This document shows positions 9,888 to 17,277 of a DNA stretch of 38,331 nt, one piece after another (the stretch's first letter is position 1; each line of letters begins with the position of its first letter). This DNA comes from Anaerolineaceae bacterium (GTDB taxonomy: Bacteria > Chloroflexota > Anaerolineae > Anaerolineales > Villigracilaceae). The notes below the pieces were generated by a model. The model did no database searches, was not told where the DNA came from, and saw only the letters and a list, made by a program, of their open reading frames with translations. The stretch is taken from NCBI GenBank assembly GCA_009885945.1, contig VFJR01000138.1:1-38331 (forward strand), read 5' to 3'. The translations under genes were made by a program, and so were the position numbers.

Positions 9888-10817
9888 TCAGCTTGATTCT
9901 GTTTCGAGGAAGCGAGTCGCCTGAATAGCCGCCGCCGCGCCCATGCCCGCCGAAGTAACCACCTGACGAAAATGAGGATCCGCAACCTCTCCGGCAGCAT
10001 AAACGCCGGGCATGCTGGTTTCCATTTTGTCATTGATATTTATATAACCAAGCTCGCTCATCTCCAGCTTGCCTTTGAACATTTGGGTATTCGGCGTGTG
10101 TCCGATAAAAATAAATAAGCCGTCTGCCTCAAAAACACTTTCCTCGCCAGTTTTTACGTTCTTTAATTTCAAAGATTCTAATTTGTCTGTTCCAACTAAT
10201 TCGGTGACAACCGTATCCATAATGAAGTTCATCTTGGGATGTTCTTTTGCGCGCTTTTGCAAGATAGCGCCGGCGCGAAATTCATCGCGGCGATGGATCA
10301 CGGTGACTGAAGATGCGTAGCGCGTAATAAACAGCGCTTCTTCCAACGCGCTATCGCCTCCGCCGACGATAACCACTTTCTTTTCTTTAAAGAACCAGCC
10401 GTCGCAAGTCGCGCAGTAAGAAACGCCGCGTCCAGTTAATTCCATTTCTTTCGGAATCTTGAGTTGGTTCGGGCTGGCGCCTGTTGTGACAATAATAGTA
10501 TCTGCCTTGTATTCGCCGCTGTCAGTCACAACGCGATATGGACGCTGTGAGAAATCCACCTCGTAGGCTGTATCAAATTCTACTTTTGCGCCAAATGCCT
10601 CCGCTTGTTTTTGGAATAACTCTCCCAGTTGGGGTCCCCCAACGCCCTCAGGAAAGCCTGGGTAATTTTCAATCGTGAATGTTAGAGCGGCTTGCCCGCC
10701 AAGCTGCATTCCAGTGAGCACAACCGGAGCTAATTCTGCGCGTGCCGCATATAAAGCCGCAGAGAGTCCCGCAGGACCAGACCCTAGAATTAAAACTTTT
10801 ACATCATTTGTAGACAT
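9888..10817 (-). CDS. trxB: Thioredoxin reductase
   Basis: An FAD- and NADPH-dependent disulfide reductase that recycles thioredoxin in the cytoplasm. The protein has the FAD motif LILGSGPAGLSAALYAARAE, the redox pair CATC at Cys135 and Cys138 (VSYCATCDGWFF), the NADPH motif VIVGGGDSALEEA, and the C-terminal FAD contact GVYAAGEVADPHFRQV. From the ATG at 10817 it is 309 residues, the usual length. The frame is open to an ATG at 10868, which would add 17 residues without similarity to the family; GGGA lies 7 bases before the 10817 ATG. It stands at the head of the leftward block trxB, mdh, gltA. No thioredoxin gene is visible nearby. Confidence 0.92.
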   Translation of the reverse strand: MSTNDVKVLILGSGPAGLSAALYAARAELAPVVLTGMQLGGQAALTFTIENYPGFPEGVGGPQLGELFQKQAEAFGAKVEFDTAYEVDFSQRPYRVVTDSGEYKADTIIVTTGASPNQLKIPKEMELTGRGVSYCATCDGWFFKEKKVVIVGGGDSALEEALFITRYASSVTVIHRRDEFRAGAILQKRAKEHPKMNFIMDTVVTELVGTDKLESLKLKNVKTGEESVFEADGLFIFIGHTPNTQMFKGKLEMSELGYININDKMETSMPGVYAAGEVADPHFRQVVTSAGMGAAAAIQATRFLETESS

Positions 10818-10955
10818 GTACGCATCCCATTTTATGATATCGGAATTTACTCCGATTTGATTTTTCATCCATTAGACAACCAAAAGCACGCCGATTTTAC
10901 CGCAATCGGGTTTTATCTGATGTTTTGTTAATAATCTTGAAAGGCTCTTCCTGAT

Positions 10956-10985
10956 TTGAAGGGTAGTTAGTTCGCAGGGTACAAT
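10956..10985 (+). promoter_or_regulatory. Candidate promoter of the AlkD-like gene
   Basis: TTGAAG and TACAAT are separated by 18 bases and placed 25 bases before the ATG at 11010; AAGGA precedes the ATG by about 8 bases. Confidence 0.5.
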
Positions 10986-11009
10986 AGCAGAATAGAAAAA
11001 GGACATTTT

Positions 11010-11678
11010 ATGCAATCATATGTGCTCTCCCTAAAAAAGCTTTACGAAAAAAATGCAAACCCTACTGCTGCTGTGCCTATGAAAAAGTACATGCGCGATC
11101 AATTTGATTTTCTAGGTATTAAAGCGCCTGAAAGTGATGCTTTGCTGAGAGAATTTGTTGGCTTGCAAGGATTGCCGCCTTTGCCTCTCCTTGATGAAAT
11201 ATCGCGTGAGTTATGGAGCCTGTCGCAGCGTGAGTTTCAGCATGTTGCCATCAATTTAATAATGAGACAGGAAAAGAAGTTAGAGTCAGATTTTATTTCT
11301 ACGCTGGAGCATTTGCTTATCACCAAATCGTGGTGGGACACCGTTGATATCATCGCGGGTCATCCTGTTGGAGCTCACTTCAAGCGCTTCCCTGAAGTTC
11401 GTGAGATATACCTGCAGAAATGGCGCAGTTCCGAAAATTTTTGGTTACGCCGTACTACTTTGCTTTTTCAGCTTGGCTATAAAAATGAAACCGATTTTGA
11501 TTTACTCTGTGAGTTAATTATGGAAAACCTTGGCTCAGATGAGTTCTTTATCAACAAGGCAATTGGCTGGGCGCTGCGCCAATACGCACACACCGACCCT
11601 AAGCCTGTCAAGAAGTTTGTAAACGCCACAAAAGAGTTGAATCCCTTAAGTCGCCGCGAGGCATTGAAGAATATGTAG
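11010..11678 (+). CDS. DNA alkylation repair protein, AlkD-like
   Basis: AlkD-type glycosylases remove bulky or positively charged alkylated bases using a HEAT-like helical solenoid without base flipping. The 222-residue protein shows the family signatures: WWDTVDIIAGHPVG near residues 109-122 (Trp and catalytic Asp), NFWLRRTTLLFQL near 139-151 (conserved Arg), and FFINKAIGWALRQYA near 180-194. The overall length fits the family. It stands alone with its own candidate promoter. Just after its stop lies an Rhs core relic on the opposite strand (11699-11849), so this gene's 3' side is a recombination border. Confidence 0.88.
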   Translation: MQSYVLSLKKLYEKNANPTAAVPMKKYMRDQFDFLGIKAPESDALLREFVGLQGLPPLPLLDEISRELWSLSQREFQHVAINLIMRQEKKLESDFISTLEHLLITKSWWDTVDIIAGHPVGAHFKRFPEVREIYLQKWRSSENFWLRRTTLLFQLGYKNETDFDLLCELIMENLGSDEFFINKAIGWALRQYAHTDPKPVKKFVNATKELNPLSRREALKNM

Positions 11679-11698
11679 GGATTGGGGGGCATACTCTG

Positions 11699-11849
11699 CT
11701 ACCGATTCAACCCTTGAGTCATATCGGGGGTGATTGTATCAGGCTGAATAAACCTGCCCAGCGAGCTTGAGTAAAATCTTGCGCGATAATCCATCAAGCC
11801 AATACCAGAGTCTAGGTTTCTTTGTCCCGTGTAGTCAAGGTCTGTTTGG
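11699..11849 (-). pseudogene. Rhs core relic A, truncated at both ends
   Basis: On the minus strand the frame reads QTDLDYTGQRNLDSGIGL and continues through MDYRARFYSSSLGRFIQP to MTQGLNR, then hits TAG at once. This is the hallmark C-terminal end of the Rhs/YD-repeat core. It matches, nearly base for base by eye, the core segments at about 12930-13292, 26757-27005 and 28570-28864. The homology starts 2-3 bases after the stop of the small membrane protein gene and ends where the sequence should continue to YSYVNNNP. It has no start codon and no tip domain, so it is a scar rather than a gene. Confidence 0.8.
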
Positions 11850-11852
11850 AAG

Positions 11853-12170
11853 TTATCTAATTAAATTAATTATCAGTAAGAGTGCAATCGTCCAGGACGG
11901 AATTAATATTAATAATCCACGCATTACAGCAAGCCAGCCCTTCGAATGAAACGCTGGCGCTTCTTTTCTAATCACCCATGGCAATCCCATTGATCCCCAC
12001 AAGAATAAACACATTATAAAAAGTATTTGCTCGCTTGCAGCACCAGAGTATTTTCCATTTGTTAAAAATATTAATATACCAATAATTGGAAGACTTATTA
12101 ACATGGGCATGAAAGATAATACGTCTGTGTCCAAGCTTTGTACTTTTTTTATTATATTTTTGATTCGCAT
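11853..12170 (-). CDS. Small three-helix membrane protein, candidate immunity protein
   Basis: This 105-residue protein is not recognised. It has a basic N-terminus (MRIKNIIKKVQ) and three hydrophobic segments at about 19-37, 48-63 and 81-103. It lies 29 bases downstream of the Rhs-tip gene on the same strand and is followed immediately by a second Rhs core fragment. In Rhs and other polymorphic toxin loci the gene directly after the toxin tip normally encodes the cognate immunity protein. The position therefore suggests immunity to a membrane-acting tip. That role is inference from context alone, since the sequence shows no known immunity family. Confidence 0.6.
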   Translation of the reverse strand: MRIKNIIKKVQSLDTDVLSFMPMLISLPIIGILIFLTNGKYSGAASEQILFIMCLFLWGSMGLPWVIRKEAPAFHSKGWLAVMRGLLILIPSWTIALLLIINLIR

Positions 12171-12199
12171 ATGAGACCTCGCTAATTAATTAAACATTG

Positions 12200-13255
12200 T
12201 TAAGGATTAGAATACCTATGAATAATTGGAAAACCAATAGTTGAATTTAGATTACCAAAATTAGTTGTGAATACATGATTGGATGCCGTATAAACTGCAG
12301 CAATAAGCAAGACGTCAGCAGGCCCAAGCTCCAAGCCTGCAACAGCTGAAGCTCCAGATGCGTACACAGATATGAATGATGTAGCTATTCCTTCAATCGC
12401 CACAAGGTTTGCTCTTAGATGCATTTCTGTATCATTGTATTTTCCCTCATCAATAGATAACTGCGCTGCATAATCTGCGCTATATCCGAAAAATCCTGGA
12501 ATTTCTCCTCGGAAAAAGCGCATTGCATTCGCAAAAGAAATAAATTGCGACCAACCACTAAGTACATTTGCAGGTGTAACTGAAGTCCCCGATGAATTCT
12601 CAAATGCATTTCCGAAAGTTGAATGAAAACTGAAATTACATGGTTGAGTGCCTTGTAAAAGGAAATTACAAATATCTTCACCTGAGTATAAAGATAAGTC
12701 AAACGGATTTTTCTTGGGTGGACCAATTAGATTACATACAATTACATTTGTGCATCCTCCATCGCCATCATTTCCGTCTTCATTACCACTATTTTTATAA
12801 CTATTTTCATTACTATTTCTCCAAATAACAGAACTGCTCTGACTATTTGACAAGCCTCCATTGCAATCTTCTGCATTTTGGTTATCAATGAAATCGCAAT
12901 AAGCATGCCCGCTCGGATCATTAAAATTGACAGGATTATTATTGACATAGCTATACCGATTCAACCCTTGAGTCATATCGGGGGTAATTGTATCGGGCTG
13001 AATAAATCTGCCCAGCGAGCTTGAGTAAAATCTCGCGCGATAATCCATCAAGCCAATACCAGAGTCTAGGTTTCTTTGTCCACTTTGTCCAGTGTAGCCA
13101 AAATCCGTTTGGGGGATAGTGCCTATGTCGGTTCGAACTCCACCAGAGGGCAGGTATCTTTGCCGGGATATCATGCTTGCGTTATTATCAGTTATCGAAA
13201 CCATGGAGCCTAAATGGTCGGTTAAGAGGTATTTTAGCCCTGTGCCGTCATTCAT
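12200..13255 (-). CDS. Rhs core fragment with unique C-terminal domain (orphan toxin-tip candidate)
   Basis: Residues 1-115 are the end of an Rhs core: KYLLTDHLGSMVSITDNN, RQRYLPSGGVRT, GLMDYRARFYSSSLGRFIQP and YSYVNNNPVNFNDPSGH. After the NDPSGH border a unique region (about 116-351) begins. It is rich in Asn/Ser/Gly and Cys (DCNGG, GGCTNVIVC), then turns hydrophobic near the end (ATSFISVYASGASAVAG and DVLLIAAVY). I do not recognise that domain. The protein lacks the thousands of bases of YD repeats and the secretion signal of a full Rhs protein, so it looks like a displaced tip. Core homology continues upstream of the ATG to about 13292, where an in-frame TAA lies, so the ATG at 13255 may be fortuitous. 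A 9-base duplication adds GQS to the core. Confidence 0.65.
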   Translation of the reverse strand: MNDGTGLKYLLTDHLGSMVSITDNNASMISRQRYLPSGGVRTDIGTIPQTDFGYTGQSGQRNLDSGIGLMDYRARFYSSSLGRFIQPDTITPDMTQGLNRYSYVNNNPVNFNDPSGHAYCDFIDNQNAEDCNGGLSNSQSSSVIWRNSNENSYKNSGNEDGNDGDGGCTNVIVCNLIGPPKKNPFDLSLYSGEDICNFLLQGTQPCNFSFHSTFGNAFENSSGTSVTPANVLSGWSQFISFANAMRFFRGEIPGFFGYSADYAAQLSIDEGKYNDTEMHLRANLVAIEGIATSFISVYASGASAVAGLELGPADVLLIAAVYTASNHVFTTNFGNLNSTIGFPIIHRYSNP

Positions 13256-13292
13256 GATGGTTTGTCCTCCTGCAACATCAAAGTATAAATAT
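12930..13292 (-). repeat. Rhs core repeat, copy B
   Basis: This is the longest core copy in the window, read on the minus strand from YLYFDVAGGQTIM to NDPSGH. It is the reference against which copies A (11699-11849), C (26757-27005) and D (28570-28864) are shorter. It contains a tandem CTTTGTCCA at 13074-13082 and 13083-13091. Confidence 0.75.
13262..13289 (+). promoter_or_regulatory. Candidate hisS promoter
   Basis: TTGTCC and TATAAA are separated by 16 bases, 40 bases before the hisS ATG. The elements lie inside the upstream end of Rhs core copy B, so inserted DNA may supply the hisS promoter. Confidence 0.4.
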
Positions 13293-13328
13293 TATAACCT
13301 CATGATAGAATCATTTCACGGAGCAACG

Positions 13329-14609
13329 ATGGCGAATAAAATAATACAAACAGTTAAGGGTACACGTGAATTTTATCCCGAGCAAATGTCTTTGCGCAAT
13401 TTTATTTTTGATAAAGTACGCGCGGCGTCACATTCTTTTGGGTATCAGGAATATGATGGACCCTTTATTGAGGCGATTGACCTGTACGCGGCAAAATCTG
13501 GTGAAGAGCTGGTTAAGAAACAATCGTTCACTTTTGAAGATCGCGGCGGCGACTTGGTGACATTGCGCCCCGAGCTCACTCCCAGCCTTGCGCGTATGAT
13601 CGCCGCAAAACAAAATGAATTAACCTATCCTGTGCGCTGGTGGTCTTTCGGTCCGTTTTGGCGGTACGAACAGCCTCAAAAAGGACGCTCACGCGAATTT
13701 TTTCAATGGAATATTGATATGCTGGGCGTTAGCTCGCCAGAAGCTGATGCAGAATTAATTGCCGTCGCGGCTACATTCCTGCGCTCGGTCGGGCTCAGCC
13801 CAGAGCTGGCTCTGATCTACGTAAATAATCGACGCCTGATGGATTCTGAATTTGATGCATTGGGCATTTCCAACGAAAAACGAATCGAAGTATCCAACTT
13901 GGTAGACCGCCGTTCCAAGATGGAGCCAGCCAAGTGGGATGCCTATGCTTTTGAAATTGGACTTTCTCAACCGCAATTAGATGGCTTAAAGAACATTCTT
14001 GGAAATTTTGACCTATGGAAAAAGAGTGAAGAACTTACACGCTTGTTTTCTGCTTTAGAAGCTCTGGGCGTTAAAGAATATGTAAAATTTGATCCCAATA
14101 TTATGCGCGGACTTTTGTATTACACCGGCACAGTCTTCGAAGCCTTTGAAACCAGCGGCTCATTAAAGCGGGCAGTGTTAGGCGGCGGGCGTTATGATAA
14201 TTTGCTGGCAGATGTCGGCGGACAGCCTGTCTCCGGCATAGGCTTTGCGATGGGGGACGTAGTGATGGGAATTATCTTGCAAGAAAAAGGACTCCTGCCA
14301 GAGTTTGCATTAACCCCTGCGCAAGTATTGGTCACTTTGTTCGACGAGAAACTTTCCAACGAATCGTTCAAGCTGGTGACAGAATTACGCAATGCCGGCG
14401 TGAACGCCATGGCTTTCTCTGAGCCCGTCAAACTGCCTAAGCAATTTAAATTTGCAGATAAAATGAAAATGAAGCTAGCGCTGGTATTGGGACCTGATGA
14501 AGTAGAAAAAAGTCAGGTTGTAATAAAAAACTTGGTAACTGGCGAGCAGGTTCAAGTGGCGCGCGAAGCGCTGGTTCAATCTGTGATGGAGTTATTAAAG
14601 AGTATATAA
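13329..14609 (+). CDS. hisS: Histidine-tRNA ligase
   Basis: Class II aminoacyl-tRNA synthetase that charges tRNA-His. The 426-residue protein has the normal length. Motif 2 is GPFWRYEQPQKGRSREFFQWN, the histidine-specific region is IMRGLLYYTGTVFEAF (most HisRS have RGLDYYTG or RGLAYYTG here), and motif 3 is AVLGGGRYDNLLADVGGQPVSGIGFAMG. The anticodon-binding domain occupies about residues 330-426. The frame is open far upstream, to 13119, but that stretch is Rhs DNA on the other strand. I chose the ATG at 13329 because the sequence MANKIIQTVKGTREFYPEQ is the standard N-terminus and GGAG lies about 8 bases before it. It ends in a strong hairpin. Confidence 0.93.
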   Translation: MANKIIQTVKGTREFYPEQMSLRNFIFDKVRAASHSFGYQEYDGPFIEAIDLYAAKSGEELVKKQSFTFEDRGGDLVTLRPELTPSLARMIAAKQNELTYPVRWWSFGPFWRYEQPQKGRSREFFQWNIDMLGVSSPEADAELIAVAATFLRSVGLSPELALIYVNNRRLMDSEFDALGISNEKRIEVSNLVDRRSKMEPAKWDAYAFEIGLSQPQLDGLKNILGNFDLWKKSEELTRLFSALEALGVKEYVKFDPNIMRGLLYYTGTVFEAFETSGSLKRAVLGGGRYDNLLADVGGQPVSGIGFAMGDVVMGIILQEKGLLPEFALTPAQVLVTLFDEKLSNESFKLVTELRNAGVNAMAFSEPVKLPKQFKFADKMKMKLALVLGPDEVEKSQVVIKNLVTGEQVQVAREALVQSVMELLKSI

Positions 14610-14641
14610 AATTGCCCAGTTCATTTTGAACTGGGCAATTT
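14609..14641. terminator. Bidirectional terminator after hisS
   Basis: A perfect 15-base stem (14609-14623 with 14627-14641) encloses a TTT loop, overlapping the last base of the hisS stop. It lies between the convergent hisS and GNAT genes. No long T-run follows, but the stem has A/T-rich ends. Confidence 0.75.
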
Positions 14642-14649
14642 GATCAACT

Positions 14650-15522
14650 TTAATTTTTGTGCAATAAACTAACTGGGGGCGTACCGCGCCACATTTCAAT
14701 GCGGCGGAATGATTCTATGTGTCCCATTTTGTAATAAGCAGGCAAGTGTGGGTCGTTGAGTTGGATGTTTTCGATATGTGTATCAAGACGGGGATATTGA
14801 CTATGCAAATGCGTGAGTAACGCATACGCAACAGTTGCAGGGTCTCCCGATTCGGTCTTAATTGCAAAACGGCTGAGCATAAATTTTTCGCGCTGATAAA
14901 CAAGCCAGCCCTTACTGCCGTCTGCCAGCGAGAGACGTAAGCCAGCTACTTCGCCGGCGTTAATTAATGATTCAGATTGATTTGTCCAAGGCTGTGTGCC
15001 GCGATCTCGTTCTACTAAGTGGAGCGCCTGCGAGCGGTCTAATCGCTCGGCGTCTGCAACCAGCGGGGTTGGCGCAGGTAGATGAGGGGCGCGGCGCAGG
15101 ATTAATAGCTCAACGGTTTCACGGAAACCCAGCTTTAAGAATAGTTGCTGAGCTGGTTTATTATTTTTAATGACTTCAAGCATTATAAAATTTAAACCGA
15201 GGCGCTCTGTTTGGCTAATTAGATTTTCTACCATTGCGCGCCCAACACCTCCGCGGCGTGTGTTAGGAATTACGCCCAAGCGTGTAATCCACGTTCGGTC
15301 TTTGCGTACGCCCAGCATCGCTACGCCTAATTTTTGATTGCTTGGTGTAGTTGCAACGATTGAGCGGTTTAAATCTATATCGTACATTTGAATATAGTTC
15401 GCTAAACGCGCTGCGTTCATTGGCATGGGCACCATATAGTCTACGCGGGTTTGGTTATAAATGTCGGTCAGTTCTGCAAGGCTAAAGTTGCTTGCAGGGA
15501 TCAGTTGTATGATATTAGCCAT
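14650..15522 (-). CDS. Tandem GNAT-family N-acetyltransferase
   Basis: The 290-residue protein has an N-terminal GNAT domain (about 1-145) with the acetyl-CoA loop NTRRGGVGRAMVENL and the typical ending NNKPAQQLFLKLGFRETVELLILRR. A second, degenerate GNAT-like half (about 150-290) ends YYKMGHIESFRRIEMWRG and lacks a clear acetyl-CoA loop. The substrate is unknown. The gene starts 12 bases after the response regulator stop, with AGGGG as ribosome-binding site, so it is the last gene of the leftward helicase, regulator, acetyltransferase operon. The hairpin at 14609-14641 ends the transcript. Confidence 0.82.
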   Translation of the reverse strand: MANIIQLIPASNFSLAELTDIYNQTRVDYMVPMPMNAARLANYIQMYDIDLNRSIVATTPSNQKLGVAMLGVRKDRTWITRLGVIPNTRRGGVGRAMVENLISQTERLGLNFIMLEVIKNNKPAQQLFLKLGFRETVELLILRRAPHLPAPTPLVADAERLDRSQALHLVERDRGTQPWTNQSESLINAGEVAGLRLSLADGSKGWLVYQREKFMLSRFAIKTESGDPATVAYALLTHLHSQYPRLDTHIENIQLNDPHLPAYYKMGHIESFRRIEMWRGTPPVSLLHKN

Positions 15523-15534
15523 AATAGTAGACCC

Positions 15535-15906
15535 CTACGATGGTTTCAAAAAAGATTCTACTTGAGCAATAAACTCATTGATCTTAACAATGGGCTTGCT
15601 AATATAACCATTACAGCCATAGCTATCCACCATTTGTTTGCCAGTTTCTTGGGGCCAGGCAGTGAAGGCAATAATGGGCGTGGCGGCTAGCGCAGACTCG
15701 GCACGCAGCCAGCCAGCCAAGGTTTGACCGTCATAATCGGGCAGACCAAGATCCAGCAGAATCAAATCAGGAATATTTTGGAGCGCCATGCTCAAGCCCG
15801 ATTCTGCATCAGGCGCGTGAAAAAAATGGTGGTCGCGGCTGGTTAATGCTTTGCGAACCAACTCAACAATATCTAGCGTGTCTTCAATTAATAATATTTT
15901 TGCCAT
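15535..15906 (-). CDS. Single-domain response regulator
   Basis: A lone receiver domain of 123 residues: acidic pocket E8/D9, phosphoacceptor Asp52 in LLDLGLPDYDG, Thr in FTAWP and Lys104 in ISKPIV. No output domain is present and no kinase gene adjoins it, so the phosphodonor is unknown. The frame is open to 16071, but that part overlaps the helicase gene and reads as low-complexity Pro/Arg sequence. I chose the ATG at 15906, 16 bases after the helicase stop, where the sequence MAKILLIEDT is a standard receiver start. It probably relies on coupling with the helicase gene, because no clear ribosome-binding site is seen. Confidence 0.85.
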   Translation of the reverse strand: MAKILLIEDTLDIVELVRKALTSRDHHFFHAPDAESGLSMALQNIPDLILLDLGLPDYDGQTLAGWLRAESALAATPIIAFTAWPQETGKQMVDSYGCNGYISKPIVKINEFIAQVESFLKPS

Positions 15907-15922
15907 TTTTAGTGTGCGTGAT

Positions 15923-17164
15923 TTATTTCCGCTTTGGCGCCAAACGATTTCTTCCATAGCTTTTTGGCGTAGGGGCGGGGCGGGGCGGGCGGGGGGCGCC
16001 TCTGCCTGCGCCGCCAGAATCAGATTTCGGCGGGGCGGGCTGCTTGTAATCAAATCCTTCAAGGGTTTCACGCTTTAACGGACTGCCCATAATGCGCTCT
16101 AGTATGCGAATCATATCTTTATCATCGTCGGTCACCAAAGTGAAAGCATCGCCAGTACGTTGAGCGCGCCCAGTTCTGCCGATGCGATGAATGTATGCGT
16201 CAGCGGTGTCTGGCATGTCGTAATTGATCACATGTGAAATACTTTCCACATCTAATCCGCGCGCGGCAATATCTGTGGCAACCATAATTGGATGTGTGCC
16301 GTCTTTGAAGCCCTTAAGCGCGGCTTGGCGTTGACCTTGCGAACGATCGCCGTGCAAACTGGTTACTTTCAATCCTGCGCGTAATATATGCCCAGATACT
16401 TTTTGTGCGCGGTATTTTGTACGTGTAAAAACCAAAACAGAATCGGTATCGGTTCGTTTTAGTAATTCAAGCAATAACGCAGATTTTAAATGGGAAGGCA
16501 CTGGGTAAAGAGCATGTGTAACAGTGTGGGCCGGCTTGACAATGCCCATCGCAATTTTTTGCGGTTCGGTTAATACTTGCGTTGCCAGCAATTCCACGTC
16601 GGCTGGGAAGGTTGCCGAGAAAAACATAGTCTGTCTTTTTTGCGGCACGGCTTTTACAATGCGGCGTACATCTGGCAAAAAGCCCATGTCAAACATACGG
16701 TCGGCTTCATCTAACACCAGCGTATCAATATTGCCCATTTTGGCGTGACCTTGATTGATAAGATCTAGCAAGCGCCCAGGGCAGGCGATGATAATTTCTA
16801 CGCCGTTGCGCAATGCCTGAATTTGCGGGTTCGCTCCCACGCCCCCGTAGATGGTTGCGCTCTTCACTTTTGTCCCAGCTGAAAGCACTTTGACGACATC
16901 GTTGATCTGGTCGGCAAGTTCGCGTGTAGGTGCAACAATTAAAGCGCGGGCAACATTGCGTTGACCGCTGTTGATCAATTTGTTTAAGATTGGTAATACA
17001 AACGCCGCAGTTTTACCTGTGCCAGTTTGGGCTGTGCCGATGATATCCCGCCCACGCAGAGCGGCAGGAATGGCGGCTTCTTGAATGGGTGTTGCAGTTT
17101 CGTAACCAGCTTTTTGAATACCCTGCATTAAGCGGGGGTCGAGATTAAATTGAGTAAAGTTCAT
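15923..17164 (-). CDS. DEAD-box RNA helicase, RhlE-like
   Basis: ATP-dependent RNA unwinding enzyme, usually linked to ribosome assembly or RNA decay and cold growth. The 413 residues contain the ordered motifs: Q motif (ETATPIQEAAIP), I (AQTGTGKT), Ia (PTRELA), II (DEAD in VLDEADRM), III (SAT), V (TDIAARGLD) and VI (HRIGRTGR). The C-terminal tail from about residue 375 is rich in Pro, Gly and Arg (GRGAPRPPRPAP), typical of RNA-binding tails in this group. AAGGA lies 6 bases before the ATG at 17164. It heads a three-gene leftward operon with a receiver protein and a GNAT protein. Confidence 0.92.
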   Translation of the reverse strand: MNFTQFNLDPRLMQGIQKAGYETATPIQEAAIPAALRGRDIIGTAQTGTGKTAAFVLPILNKLINSGQRNVARALIVAPTRELADQINDVVKVLSAGTKVKSATIYGGVGANPQIQALRNGVEIIIACPGRLLDLINQGHAKMGNIDTLVLDEADRMFDMGFLPDVRRIVKAVPQKRQTMFFSATFPADVELLATQVLTEPQKIAMGIVKPAHTVTHALYPVPSHLKSALLLELLKRTDTDSVLVFTRTKYRAQKVSGHILRAGLKVTSLHGDRSQGQRQAALKGFKDGTHPIMVATDIAARGLDVESISHVINYDMPDTADAYIHRIGRTGRAQRTGDAFTLVTDDDKDMIRILERIMGSPLKRETLEGFDYKQPAPPKSDSGGAGRGAPRPPRPAPTPKSYGRNRLAPKRK

Positions 17165-17277
17165 TATTTTCCTTAGAGGTTTGTGGGAGCAGTCAAAATA
17201 TTCAACAGCCGCCTAAATATTAATGCTATAAAAATCTAGCAGAAATTCATTATATCCGCTAATCGCATATCTGTTTG

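Noticed and set aside
12415-12726. Overlapping frame of 103 codons within the first Rhs-tip gene
   Set aside because: It is a shadow of the 12200-13255 frame with unusual residue composition.
13130-13145. GGTTCGAACTCC as a tRNA T-loop
   Set aside because: It is part of the Rhs core coding sequence (opposite strand VRTDIG); no acceptor or anticodon stem can be drawn around it.
13119-13328. Upstream extension of hisS by 70 codons
   Set aside because: The extension is the opposite strand of Rhs core DNA, contains no HisRS-like sequence, and the ATG at 13329 has a ribosome-binding site and the family N-terminus.
15907-16071. Longer version of the response regulator starting within the helicase gene
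   Set aside because: The added residues are low-complexity Pro/Arg sequence caused by the helicase tail in another frame.
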